A program made the translations under genes and the position numbers. Positions 1-7,518 of a stretch of DNA of 57,197 nt are shown here, one piece after another. Position 1 is the first letter of the stretch. The number at the start of each line of letters is the position of its first letter. The notes below the pieces were generated by a model. The model worked only from the letters and a program-made list of their open reading frames with translations. It was not told the origin of the DNA and searched no databases. The DNA comes from Sedimentisphaerales bacterium (lineage in GTDB: Bacteria > Planctomycetota > Phycisphaerae > Sedimentisphaerales > Anaerobacaceae): positions 1-57,197 of the forward strand of contig JAFGPS010000140.1 of NCBI GenBank assembly GCA_016936075.1. Direction: 5' to 3'.

Positions 1-509
1 ACTACTTCGCCTATCTCGGCACATTTCATTTTTTCGAAATAATACAAAGTGATGATTGTCTGATACTTTGGTTTCAGGCTAAGAATTGCGTTTTTGAGAG
101 ATTCCAGCTTAACGGTTTTGTCTTCAATATCATTATTTTGCTTTTTGGGATTTTCCTTCAAATATTTTTGAGCTTTTTTATGAACCGCGGCTTTTCGTAA
201 ATGCTCATTTATAAAATTAGTAGCAATTACAAAGAGCCAGCCGCGGAATTGCTTTTCATTTCCCCTGAAGGTATTGTATTTTTCAACTACACGCAGAAAT
301 ACCTGCGAAGTAATATCCTCTGCCAAATGCCTGTCAAATAGCCGATGAACACAATATCTAAAGAGCGCATCGTAATGTCTGCGGTACAATACCGAAAACG
401 CATTATAATTTGTCCGAGCCTCTTCAATCAGTTCGTCACTTTCAAGCTCACTGATGCTGTCCACAATATCAAATCTCCCAATATTTAAAGTTTCAGTAAT
501 CATCAACAT
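1..509 (-). CDS. ECF-type RNA polymerase sigma factor, C-terminus cut by window edge
   Basis: Translating the complement from position 509 gives an open frame that runs off the left edge (about 169 codons visible). It reads as a sigma-70 family ECF factor. A region 2 segment contains RHYDALFRYCVHRLFDRHLAED and then QFRGWLFVIATNFINEHLRK, the usual core-binding and -10-binding helices. A charged linker is followed by the start of region 4, including LKPKYQTIITLYYFEKM. Two in-frame ATGs (509 and 503) could start it; neither has a Shine-Dalgarno sequence, so the choice is open. It diverges from the toxin-antitoxin pair, and the two promoters overlap. The family directs RNA polymerase to specific stress or envelope promoters. 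No anti-sigma gene is visible, and its target cannot be inferred. Confidence 0.85.
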   Translation of the reverse strand, partial: MLMITETLNIGRFDIVDSISELESDELIEEARTNYNAFSVLYRRHYDALFRYCVHRLFDRHLAEDITSQVFLRVVEKYNTFRGNEKQFRGWLFVIATNFINEHLRKAAVHKKAQKYLKENPKKQNNDIEDKTVKLESLKNAILSLKPKYQTIITLYYFEKMKCAEIGEV

Positions 510-542
510 TATAAATGCGCAAAAACTAAAAACGCGGCAAAA

Positions 543-571
543 ATTTTAAATAATTGCAAAATTAACTTCAA
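543..571 (-). promoter_or_regulatory. Putative promoter of the ECF sigma gene
   Basis: On the minus strand TTGAAG (571-566) and TAAAAT (548-543) are separated by 17 bp, a good fit to a housekeeping promoter. Expected initiation is near 536, giving a short leader before the ATG at 509. The -35 box lies inside the spacer of the opposing toxin-antitoxin promoter, so the two promoters should compete for polymerase. Confidence 0.5.
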
Positions 572-583
572 ATTCTGTATAAT
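554..583 (+). promoter_or_regulatory. Putative promoter of the toxin-antitoxin operon
   Basis: TTGCAA (554-559) is followed after 18 bp by a perfect TATAAT (578-583). Only six bases separate the -10 box from the antitoxin ATG at 590, so transcription should begin at or next to the A of the start codon. No Shine-Dalgarno sequence could fit. This predicts a leaderless mRNA. Confidence 0.6.
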
Positions 584-589
584 ACCCAT

Positions 590-775
590 ATGACAACAAA
601 AGAAATAGCTTTAAAGACAATTGAAGAACTCCCTGAAAATGCTTCATGGGAGGATATTAAAGAGAGAATAAACTTTATGGCCGCTGTGCGCACAGGTCTA
701 AGCGAGCATAACCAGGGTAAGGGAATACCTAATGATAAGGTCAGGGAGGAATTTGCTGAATGGCTTACAGATTAA
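590..775 (+). CDS. Antitoxin of a ParDE/RelE-type toxin-antitoxin pair
   Basis: A 61-residue acidic protein with the pattern of small antitoxins that precede ParE/RelE toxins: an N-terminal helix (KEIALKTIEELPENASWEDI), a central arginine-containing helix (RTGLSEHNQGKGIPNDKV) and a C-terminal EEFAEWL tail. In this class the protein binds and neutralises the co-encoded toxin and usually represses the operon. The downstream toxin start (760) overlaps its end by 16 bases, the typical coupling of such pairs. The start at 590 is fixed by the first ATG after a TATAAT box, which makes the message apparently leaderless. The call rests on size, order and overlap; the DNA-binding fold is not obvious from sequence alone. 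Confidence 0.75.
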   Translation: MTTKEIALKTIEELPENASWEDIKERINFMAAVRTGLSEHNQGKGIPNDKVREEFAEWLTD

Positions 776-1056
776 CTTGGTCACCTTCGGCTTGTCTTGA
801 TCTAAAAGAACTTGCCTCTTATATTTCTGAATCAAGTCCAGAAGCATCCGTTAAATTCATCAAAAAAGTATTTGATACAGTTGAATATATTCCCGATTTC
901 CCAAAATCCCGACCTGTTGTTCCTGAATTTGAAAATTCCAATATCAGAGAAGAAATTCGTAAGCCCTGTAGAATTATTTTTAGAATAAAACCTAAAAAGC
1001 GAACCATTGAAATTGTACGAATCTGGCATTCCGCAAAAGGAACACCTCAAATATAG
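760..1056 (+). CDS. ParE/RelE superfamily toxin
   Basis: 98 residues, the normal length for a ParE/RelE toxin. The N-terminus YRLTWSPSACLDLKELASYISE matches the family's opening strand and first helix, followed by a second helix (ASVKFIKKVFDTVEYI). The central PDFPKSRPVVPEF loop is followed by NIREEIRKPCRIIFRIKPKKRTIEIVRIWHSAKG, where the ...RIIFRI...IEIVRIWH strands are characteristic. ParE members poison gyrase and RelE members cleave ribosome-bound mRNA; the sequence does not say which applies here. It overlaps the antitoxin by 16 bases and is presumably translationally coupled. The gene looks intact. Confidence 0.88.
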   Translation: MAYRLTWSPSACLDLKELASYISESSPEASVKFIKKVFDTVEYIPDFPKSRPVVPEFENSNIREEIRKPCRIIFRIKPKKRTIEIVRIWHSAKGTPQI

Positions 1057-1773
1057 TTAAAACAAATCAATAACATAAGATTCGGAAAGTTTTTGCTGGA
1101 TTATTTCATTTGCGAGATTTATCCATTTTTCACATTTATCAAGAATTACGCTATCTGAAGTCACTACAGGTAAATCTGTTTTTATTAATTCTGCATCTGG
1201 GCTGATGGAAAGTTCAACTTCCCAGTCCAAGTTATACTCTATGGTAATTTCGCTTATCAACTTTTTTAATCGGCCGCTATTGGAAACAGGACTATCCAGG
1301 AGCCAGAGGACGTTTTCAATTCCATTCTCCTGTAAAAAGCTCCCAATAAGTTCAATCGCAGGGATAGTTTCTTCAACTTTTCTATATGTGCCGTGTATGC
1401 TTGCTAAATCTCGCAAACAACCATCGCGGCCTCGAAATAGAATCCCCCCACTCATAGCCGCTTCGATAGTTATTAATAAATTATAGCCGTCTATCGCAAC
1501 TGATTTTTCTGTAATATTTTTTATATCAACACAACACTGTTTTCTGGACGCAAGCTGCTGGTCGGAACATGAGCTTCGCATAATTGCTAATCTTTGTCTC
1601 TCTGTAAGGGAAAATTTATCTCCAACGAGTTTCAGTGAGCTTTTTTCGGCGTATCCCTTCGATAAAAGCAACGAAAAATCCGCCGCCGCACAACGCAATT
1701 GCGGGATTACTTCAGGAGCGAAAAGCTTCGCATCGGATGGGTGTTGGCCGCGATGAGTTCGTTTGTCCGGCAA
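1057..1773 (-). CDS. DUF434 domain-containing protein
   Basis: 238 residues. The N-terminal ~60 residues (PDKRTHRGQHPSDAKLF, then LKLVGDKFSLTERQRLAIMRSSCSD) match the DUF434 pattern. The C-terminal part (VAIDGYNLLITIEAAMSGG, then GRDGCLRDLASIHGTYRKVEETIPA and VLWLLDSPVSNSGRLK) matches the domain usually fused to it (DUF5616). The function is unknown. The conserved Asp and Gly residues in IDGYN and LLDSPVSNSG resemble nuclease-like acidic sites, but that is only a suggestion. The start is TTG at 1773, chosen because AAGGAGAG lies just upstream at normal spacing and the PDKRTHRG opening is conserved. It is divergent from the metallo-hydrolase gene and ends against the toxin gene. Confidence 0.8.
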   Translation of the reverse strand: MPDKRTHRGQHPSDAKLFAPEVIPQLRCAAADFSLLLSKGYAEKSSLKLVGDKFSLTERQRLAIMRSSCSDQQLASRKQCCVDIKNITEKSVAIDGYNLLITIEAAMSGGILFRGRDGCLRDLASIHGTYRKVEETIPAIELIGSFLQENGIENVLWLLDSPVSNSGRLKKLISEITIEYNLDWEVELSISPDAELIKTDLPVVTSDSVILDKCEKWINLANEIIQQKLSESYVIDLF

Positions 1774-1791
1774 AAGTCTCTCCTTATTTTA

Positions 1792-1821
1792 TTGACAGAA
1801 GCCGCTCTTACATCTTACATT
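1792..1821 (+). promoter_or_regulatory. Putative promoter of the metallo-hydrolase gene
   Basis: A consensus TTGACA (1792-1797) is followed after 18 bp by TACATT (1816-1821), about 40 bases before the chosen ATG at 1860. It lies in the intergenic gap between the two divergent genes. Confidence 0.5.
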
Positions 1822-1859
1822 ATCTATTTAGGACTCTTAAATTAAAAGGTTATTTTATA

Positions 1860-2744
1860 ATGCCCAGTCACAATTTAGCAAGTATAAAGATAGACGACCT
1901 CGAAATCATAGGCTATTCAGTAGCCGGCGAGGAAACCGTTGTAGCGATACCGCAACTGGACGTTTGCTTCGATATAGGCAAAGCTCCAGACCAGGTTATT
2001 TCCATCAACAACGTCCTACTCACTCACGGCCATATGGACCATTCGGCGGGATTCGCATATTACCTATCGCAGCGAAATTTCTGCGGCCAATCCGCCGGAA
2101 CGATACTGGCTCCAAAAGTATTGATAAAAACTATGCAGGAAATTACAGACTTATGGGGCAAACTTGATGGCAATAGAATCCCGGCTAAATTCGTTGGAGT
2201 AAAACCCGGCGATGAATACCAGGTAAAGCCAAACCTGTTTGCGAGAGTTTTCCCGACAAAACACAGTAAAGGTTCGGTCGGTTATACAATTATCGAAAAA
2301 AGAAAAAAACTCAAAGAAGAATTTACCGGCTTGAATGGGCCGCAGATTGTTGAGTTGAAAAAACAGGGAATCGAAATTGATTACACGCTCGAACTTCCGA
2401 TAGTGACTTTTATCGGTGATACACAATACGTAGATTTTTCACAACTTGATTACATCGCCAAAAGTAAGATTCTTATAACAGAATGCACTTTTTACGAAGA
2501 GGACCATAAAGAACGCGCCGAAGCTGGAAGGCATATTCACATAGAAGAATTTGTAAAGCTGCTCGAAAACATGCAGAACGAGCATATTATAATTGTCCAC
2601 ACTACACAGCGGACAGGCATGAGAGAAATAAACAAAATCCTTAAAAAAGCTATGCCGAAAAATATCCTTGATAGAATCACCCTGCTTATGACACAGAGAA
2701 ATAACTCTGTAAAAAGTATGAAAGCCAACAACGACAAAAAATGA
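1860..2744 (+). CDS. Metallo-beta-lactamase-fold hydrolase, RNase Z-like
   Basis: 294 residues. The zinc-binding HxHxDH signature is present as LLTHGHMDHSAGFAYYL (around residue 60), followed by FPTKHSKGSVGY, FIGDTQYVDF (metal-ligand Asp) and a late TECTFYEEDHKERAEAGRHIHIEEF segment. The last of these resembles the EATF...H region of RNase Z/ElaC proteins. The family are zinc hydrolases; RNase Z trims tRNA 3' ends. Several motif spacings differ from canonical RNase Z, so the substrate is uncertain. The frame is open further upstream, to 1635, but that part is antisense to the DUF434 coding sequence. The ATG at 1860 follows an AAAAGG ribosome site and a promoter, so it is preferred. Confidence 0.82.
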   Translation: MPSHNLASIKIDDLEIIGYSVAGEETVVAIPQLDVCFDIGKAPDQVISINNVLLTHGHMDHSAGFAYYLSQRNFCGQSAGTILAPKVLIKTMQEITDLWGKLDGNRIPAKFVGVKPGDEYQVKPNLFARVFPTKHSKGSVGYTIIEKRKKLKEEFTGLNGPQIVELKKQGIEIDYTLELPIVTFIGDTQYVDFSQLDYIAKSKILITECTFYEEDHKERAEAGRHIHIEEFVKLLENMQNEHIIIVHTTQRTGMREINKILKKAMPKNILDRITLLMTQRNNSVKSMKANNDKK

Positions 2745-2782
2745 TTATTTGTTACAAAAAATCTCAAAAAATGTCTTATTTT

Positions 2783-3490
2783 CTATTCAATTTTTACTTT
2801 TTTAGACTTACCGTTCAAAAATATCAAATAAATCATGAGAAAAGCAGGTAATAAAACCGACCATAGTAATCTCGTATATGATAATGCCATATCTATTTGA
2901 GTTTGAATATCCATTGTTCTCATACCAGGAATAGGAATATGAAATGCCATCTGATAATAAACAATAATTACTACAAACATAAGAAGATAAATCAACATAG
3001 TTAGTCTTGTACACAATCGATTTATCCACGTCTCAAAAGCTGATTCTTTCTTTAATATATTGTAAAATATATAACTGCTCATAAGCATAATTATTACTGT
3101 AAGTGTCTCTGCCGAAAAGCCAATATAACCAAGCGTGACATAATTAGTTATTCCATTACTGATAACCAGCCAGATACATATCTCGGCAACATATTTAGCA
3201 AAATAAGTCGCTATCATATACATAAGTATCACTGTAATCCCGAATGAAATCCGATTTATCGTTCTTGCTCCAGTATTTACCTTTGCATATTCATCGGCAA
3301 GAATATCAGTTTGACCTAATCGACGAGTCGCAATAAGAAAAACCTCTTGTTCTGAAAGTTTCGAGCCACTAAGTTCATTTATTTCATCTCGAAGATGACC
3401 TTCAAGCTCATCAATGTCTTTTGTCTCAAGTGATTTGGATTTCCGAAGGCTATCTCGCCATTTTATTATCTTTTCGTCCAAATTAAACAT
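2783..3490 (-). CDS. Membrane protein with permease-prefix-like N-terminal domain (paralogue of 4974-5672)
   Basis: 235 residues. The soluble N-terminal ~70 residues (LDEKIIKWRDSL, then DIDELEGHLRDEINEL and EVFLIATRRLGQ) are the permease-prefix type domain often found beside PadR regulators. Four or so hydrophobic segments follow (about residues 80-100, 110-130, 160-180 and 205-225). A GGGAGAAAAGGT ribosome site precedes the ATG at 3490. The N-terminal domain is closely similar to that of the protein at 4974-5672, so the two arose by duplication. The function is unknown; a membrane-associated partner in PadR-controlled envelope remodelling is an inference from context. Confidence 0.75.
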   Translation of the reverse strand: MFNLDEKIIKWRDSLRKSKSLETKDIDELEGHLRDEINELSGSKLSEQEVFLIATRRLGQTDILADEYAKVNTGARTINRISFGITVILMYMIATYFAKYVAEICIWLVISNGITNYVTLGYIGFSAETLTVIIMLMSSYIFYNILKKESAFETWINRLCTRLTMLIYLLMFVVIIVYYQMAFHIPIPGMRTMDIQTQIDMALSYTRLLWSVLLPAFLMIYLIFLNGKSKKVKIE

Positions 3491-3553
3491 ACCTTTTCTC
3501 CCATAACATCTTATTATATTAAAAAAATAACAGGTATTATTTTACTATGTATT

Positions 3554-4936
3554 TTAAAGCTTGATTTTCTCATCCAACTGGCTAATACCAAATCCTTCTT
3601 CCTTGACAATATGTTCCTTATCAGCCAAAATCAACCATGGTAAAGATTGTACTCCCCAGCTTGCTTTTGTTTTTTCCAAGTCTGATTCAATTTTACCAAC
3701 AGGAAAAGCTATTTTGCTTTCTTCAATCCATTCATTCAAAATACTCTTATCTGCTCCTGAAGTATTAATAGCTACGAGAATGATATTATTTCCGTTAAGC
3801 TCCTTTTCTTTTTTGTTAAGTTCGAGAATGCAATTTCTTGACGGCCGCTGCTCGTAGTCGAAAAAGCAAACTAATATTCTTTTATTTTCAATGTTTTCTG
3901 TCTTCAATTCAATTCTAAAATCAGTCAAAACAGGAATAGATTTTCCAACTAAAGATAATACCTCATACTCTGGTTGAACATAACGCATACCTGTTATCTC
4001 ATTATCAATTCTTGTACCTGGAGGAAATTTAATATTAAAATAGTCATCAGTTAGCCCCTGGTTTACAGTAATCTTAGATGCTTTGTATTTATTTGTCAGA
4101 TTATGATCAGTCATATTAAGAGAGCCGCTGATCGGAAACCAAAGATTATCAGAAACCTTTTCCAAAGATGTAATATTAATGGAATGAATCAACTTTGGCC
4201 CGGATTCCGATGGATTGAAATCCTCGTATTTTATGGGAGTGTATCCGTGATCTATAGAAAAATATACACTCTTACAAACCTGCTTTTTGTGCAAAAGTGG
4301 AATATTAGGGGCATCCCAAAGAAACTCGGCGTATATTACATTAAACCCATTCACTTTATTATTCGGTTCAACTATTCGAACAAATTCCTTTTTCTGCAAA
4401 AGTTCAGATAGCGGCGTATTTTCCAGATTTTCATATTGATATTTTAAATGCAACACGGAAAAACATAGCGGAGTAGTACTCAATGGCACTATAAAATCTT
4501 TCCGTTCTGTAATCATATCAGAAATTATATCAACCTGTTCTCCTGTTGAAGTTATAGCCCCCTTACTGAATCGTTTTGCAACTTTACCATCATAGGATTC
4601 CATTATAATTTCCTGGAAAGTATGTTCATTCTCATTCATATAAGTTGCGATTGATTCAGATAAAGACCTTTTATCGAAGGGCAGCTTCGATGACCATTTC
4701 ATTTTTTCCGGGCCGACTGTTATTAAAAATTGTCCCATTCCCTCCTTTTTTAAATCTTCTATTGAAGGAGCAGGCTCAACCAACCATTCATATTCGACAG
4801 TTATATCCTGATATGACGATTCCATAGCTTTACATATTCTTGCCAATTCATCGGATGTGATTGCTCTTAATGGCGTTGATGTAACAAACAGAAAAACAAG
4901 AAAAAGAACAATACAATAAAAACATCTTTTGGCCAT
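3554..4936 (-). CDS. Secreted two-domain protein: LolA-like N-terminus and thioredoxin-fold C-terminus without CxxC
   Basis: 460 residues with a signal peptide (CIVLFLVFLFVTSTPLRA). Residues ~30-310 resemble the LolA/outer-membrane-lipoprotein-carrier style beta proteins common in planctomycetes (opening SDELARICKAMESSYQDITVEYEW). Residues ~330-460 look like an AhpC/TSA-type redoxin (ILVCFFDYEQRPSRNC, then INTSGADKSILNEWIEE and WGVQSLPWLILADKE). The position of the usual redox CxxC is PSRNC, leaving a single cysteine, so a disulphide reductase role is doubtful. The ATG at 4936 is preferred over a GTG three codons upstream because AGGTGA lies at correct spacing. It sits between two paralogous membrane proteins, in what looks like one operon headed by PadR. 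Confidence 0.7.
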   Translation of the reverse strand: MAKRCFYCIVLFLVFLFVTSTPLRAITSDELARICKAMESSYQDITVEYEWLVEPAPSIEDLKKEGMGQFLITVGPEKMKWSSKLPFDKRSLSESIATYMNENEHTFQEIIMESYDGKVAKRFSKGAITSTGEQVDIISDMITERKDFIVPLSTTPLCFSVLHLKYQYENLENTPLSELLQKKEFVRIVEPNNKVNGFNVIYAEFLWDAPNIPLLHKKQVCKSVYFSIDHGYTPIKYEDFNPSESGPKLIHSINITSLEKVSDNLWFPISGSLNMTDHNLTNKYKASKITVNQGLTDDYFNIKFPPGTRIDNEITGMRYVQPEYEVLSLVGKSIPVLTDFRIELKTENIENKRILVCFFDYEQRPSRNCILELNKKEKELNGNNIILVAINTSGADKSILNEWIEESKIAFPVGKIESDLEKTKASWGVQSLPWLILADKEHIVKEEGFGISQLDEKIKL

Positions 4937-4973
4937 AGAATTCACCTATTTTCTTTTCTAATAAATTTTAATC

Positions 4974-5672
4974 TTAAACTTTTTGCAGCTTTGAGGGACG
5001 AAGCATAATAATTCCTACAAGTAAAATAATCGGCATCAGAACTCTCCAGACAAGAGACGCAAATGAATTAAGCATTGCTACTTGCCCGAATTCCTCTGCT
5101 CCCAAAAGCCTGGCATTTATTACTGATGAAATTTTGCCTAATGCGTAAGTTACTATTACAATTATAAACACAGCAAAAAACAAAATCACCTTGGACCAGA
5201 AATTATTCATTAACCTACGAAATGAGTTGTTGAGATTTTTCTGTTTAGCGATAGAAAATAAAACAAGTATGGCTAATACAAATAAAATTACTTTCGAGAA
5301 ATTATCAATAATATTCAATGTATATCCTCTCGCTCCTATAAGAGTGGCTATGGCCATGAATAATTGTGAAAGAGAATTTACGATGTAATTCATAATAATC
5401 CAGAGTAAAACAACAATACCGCTCCAGAAAAATCTTTTTCTCCATATTACACCAGCATTTACTTTTGCGAATTCTTCTGACAAAAAGTCAACTTGCCCAA
5501 GACGGTGAGTGGCTACTAAAAACGCTTCCTGCTCTGATAAATCTGATAAAGTCAATTCTTCGATTTCTTCGCGCAAATGACTTTCCAATTCATCAATATC
5601 CTTGCTTTCTAATGATTGTGAAGTATTAAGATTGCCTCGCCACTTTTTGATTTGTTCATTTAAGTCAAACAT
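4974..5672 (-). CDS. Membrane protein with permease-prefix-like domain, second gene of the PadR operon
   Basis: 232 residues. The N-terminal domain (LNEQIKKWRGNL, DIDELESHLREEIEEL, then EAFLVATHRLGQVDFL) is followed by about four membrane segments (near residues 80-105, 115-145, 160-185 and 205-225). The ATG at 5672 is chosen because GGGAG lies nine bases upstream; longer starts would run deeper into padR. It overlaps the end of padR by 13 bases, so the two are co-translated. It is a paralogue of the protein at 2783-3490. Function unknown. Confidence 0.78.
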   Translation of the reverse strand: MFDLNEQIKKWRGNLNTSQSLESKDIDELESHLREEIEELTLSDLSEQEAFLVATHRLGQVDFLSEEFAKVNAGVIWRKRFFWSGIVVLLWIIMNYIVNSLSQLFMAIATLIGARGYTLNIIDNFSKVILFVLAILVLFSIAKQKNLNNSFRRLMNNFWSKVILFFAVFIIVIVTYALGKISSVINARLLGAEEFGQVAMLNSFASLVWRVLMPIILLVGIIMLRPSKLQKV

Positions 5673-6001
5673 GTTTTTTTCTCCCATAATTGTTCCAGAA
5701 TTGAATGTACCGTCATCCATTGTTGTTTTTGCTCTTTGAGCATCCCAACTCCCTTGTCTTTAAGGTGGTAATACTTGCGTTTTCTGCCCGTATCAGAATC
5801 TCTCATTTTTGATTCAATCAAGCCCTGCTGTTCCAGCCTGTGAAGTACCGGATAAAGCATACCATCGGCCCATTGAATTTCATCTTTCGACAATTTCTTT
5901 ACTCGCTTAATAATCGCATAGCCGTAACTTTCACCTTCTGCTAAAATGGAAAGTATCAAAGGTGTCGCCGAAGCCGCTACTAAATCTTTTGATAAAGCCA
6001 A
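5660..6001 (-). CDS. PadR family transcriptional repressor
   Basis: 113 residues starting ALSKDLVAASATPLILSILAEGESYGYAI, the typical opening helices of PadR. The winged helix-turn-helix follows (DEIQWADGMLYPVLHRLEQQGLIES) with the wing RKRKYYHLKDKG. PadR proteins are dimeric repressors released by small ligands or stress. The start is TTG at 6001: a GGAGAA ribosome site sits seven bases upstream, and the family begins at this residue. A longer frame exists, but its extra 22 residues would be translated from the operator/promoter region. It heads an operon with the two membrane proteins and the thioredoxin-fold protein, and is very likely autoregulated through the inverted repeat upstream. Confidence 0.9.
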   Translation of the reverse strand: MALSKDLVAASATPLILSILAEGESYGYAIIKRVKKLSKDEIQWADGMLYPVLHRLEQQGLIESKMRDSDTGRKRKYYHLKDKGVGMLKEQKQQWMTVHSILEQLWEKKTCLT

Positions 6002-6035
6002 TTTCTTTTCTCCTAAATAAATACATACTACATCT

Positions 6036-6067
6036 ATACATAGTACTGCTATGTATGATTTTGTCAA
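6036..6067 (-). promoter_or_regulatory. padR promoter with overlapping inverted-repeat operator
   Basis: The minus strand carries TTGACA (6067-6062), a 16-bp spacer and TACTAT (6045-6040). A perfect inverted repeat, ATACATAG-TACTG-CTATGTAT (6036-6056), covers the -10 box and most of the spacer. PadR operators are typically ATGT/ACAT inverted repeats, so this is the expected autoregulatory site. Confidence 0.75.
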
Positions 6068-6170
6068 TAAAAATATTTATTTTTTATTTCTACACTAAAA
6101 AAATTTAGTTAGACTAATTCGCTGTATTTTGATTGAATCAAGATTTAATAATATAGAAAGTTGAGAAAAG

Positions 6171-7373
6171 ATGATAAACAATACTATCACTGCTCCTAAG
6201 GGTTTTCTTGCGGCCGGACTGCATTGCGGCGTAAAGAAGTCCGGCAAGTATGATTTAGGTATGATTGTGTGCCCGGGTGGAGCAAACGCAGCGGCGGTTT
6301 TTACTACAAATAAAATCCAATCAGCAGCCGTACAAATCGCTAAAAAGCATGTAAAAAACAAAAAGATTTACGCCGTAATAGTTAATTCTGGTAATGCAAA
6401 CGCTTGTACCGGCGCTTTAGGAATCAAAAACGCGGTCAAGATGTGCGAACAAACAGCTTTGCATATCGGAGAAGACCCGCATACTGTTCTCGTTGCGTCA
6501 ACCGGAATTATAGGCGAGCAGCTTCCGATTAAAACAATTACCGATGGTATTGCAAATGTGGCCGGAAAACTGTCCGCTGAAAAAGAAAGCGGCCAGAATT
6601 TTACCAGCGCTATTATGACTACCGATACCAAACCTAAAATGGCTGCTCGGCAAATTGATATATCCGGCGTTAAAGTCACGATTGCCGGTACTGTAAAAGG
6701 CGCAGGAATGATTGCCCCGAATATGGCGACAACTCTTTGCTTCATTACGACAGATATTGCTATAACAAAGCCGCTACTTAATAAAGCATTGAAAAACGCT
6801 ATCGGAAATTCGTTGAACAAGCTGACAGTTGACGGCCATCAAAGTACGAACGACACAGCGATACTTCTCGCGTCCGGCTCGGCTGGAAACAGACCAGTGA
6901 CAAGCCAGTGCCCGCGGTTTAAGAAATTCACAAACGCTTTAAATGATTTGTGTGATGACCTGGCAAGACAAATGGCGCACGATGCGGAAGGAGCAACACG
7001 GATATTTAAAGTAGTTGTAAACGGCGCGGCTTCACAGAGTGACGCCGCTAAAGCTTGCCGAGCTATTGCCGATTATCCTTTAGTTAAATGCGCAATTCAC
7101 GGCAGTGACCCGAACTGGGGAAGAATCATTTGCGCGGTCGGTTCATCAGGTGTAAAACTGAACACTGAAAAGTTAAGCTGCAAAATCGGAAGCGTTACCG
7201 TTTTTCATAACGGCAAACCTCGCAAGTTCGACGCTCAAAAGGTTAGCAAAATCGTTTCTCAGCCGGAACATACAATTTTAGTTGATTTGGGAGCAGGTAA
7301 AAAAAATGATTTCTGCTATGGATGTGACTTAAGTGCTGAATACGTAAGCATTAACGCCGATTATCACACATAA
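6171..7373 (+). CDS. argJ: Bifunctional ornithine acetyltransferase / N-acetylglutamate synthase
   Basis: 400 residues, full length for ArgJ. The self-cleavage site and nucleophilic threonine lie in KGAGMIAPNMATTLCF (around residue 180), preceded by MTTDTKPK. Other family blocks are present: CPGGANAAAVFTTN, VNSGNANACTG, TVDGHQSTNDTA, HDAEGATR and GSDPNWGRI. The enzyme transfers the acetyl group from N-acetylornithine to glutamate, recycling acetyl in arginine synthesis; some members also use acetyl-CoA. The precursor normally autocleaves into alpha and beta chains at Ala-Thr. It stands alone here, without other arg genes. The start ATG follows a GAGAAAAG site. Confidence 0.96.
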   Translation: MINNTITAPKGFLAAGLHCGVKKSGKYDLGMIVCPGGANAAAVFTTNKIQSAAVQIAKKHVKNKKIYAVIVNSGNANACTGALGIKNAVKMCEQTALHIGEDPHTVLVASTGIIGEQLPIKTITDGIANVAGKLSAEKESGQNFTSAIMTTDTKPKMAARQIDISGVKVTIAGTVKGAGMIAPNMATTLCFITTDIAITKPLLNKALKNAIGNSLNKLTVDGHQSTNDTAILLASGSAGNRPVTSQCPRFKKFTNALNDLCDDLARQMAHDAEGATRIFKVVVNGAASQSDAAKACRAIADYPLVKCAIHGSDPNWGRIICAVGSSGVKLNTEKLSCKIGSVTVFHNGKPRKFDAQKVSKIVSQPEHTILVDLGAGKKNDFCYGCDLSAEYVSINADYHT

Positions 7374-7430
7374 AATAAATATTATTGCAATTATATTTAT
7401 TTTATGATATATTACAGGATTAAGTAATTT

Positions 7431-7505
7431 CGGGGTGTAGCTCAGCTTGGCTAGAGCGCCTGGTTTGGGACCAGGAGGCCGCTAGTTCGAATCTAGTCAC
7501 CCCGA
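7431..7505 (+). tRNA. tRNA-Pro (anticodon TGG)
   Basis: A cloverleaf can be drawn. The acceptor stem CGGGGTG (7431-7437) pairs with CACCCCG (7498-7504), with discriminator A at 7505. The D arm contains AGCTCAG. The anticodon stem CCTGG/CCAGG carries the loop TTTGGGA with anticodon TGG at 7466-7468, and the T arm contains GTTCGAATC. CCA is not encoded; a T run follows directly. Confidence 0.97.
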
Positions 7506-7518
7506 TTTTTTTATGCGC

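Noticed and set aside
1635-1859. Upstream extension of the metallo-hydrolase gene to position 1635
   Set aside because: It would be antisense to the conserved N-terminus of the DUF434 gene, and a promoter plus ribosome site precede the ATG at 1860.
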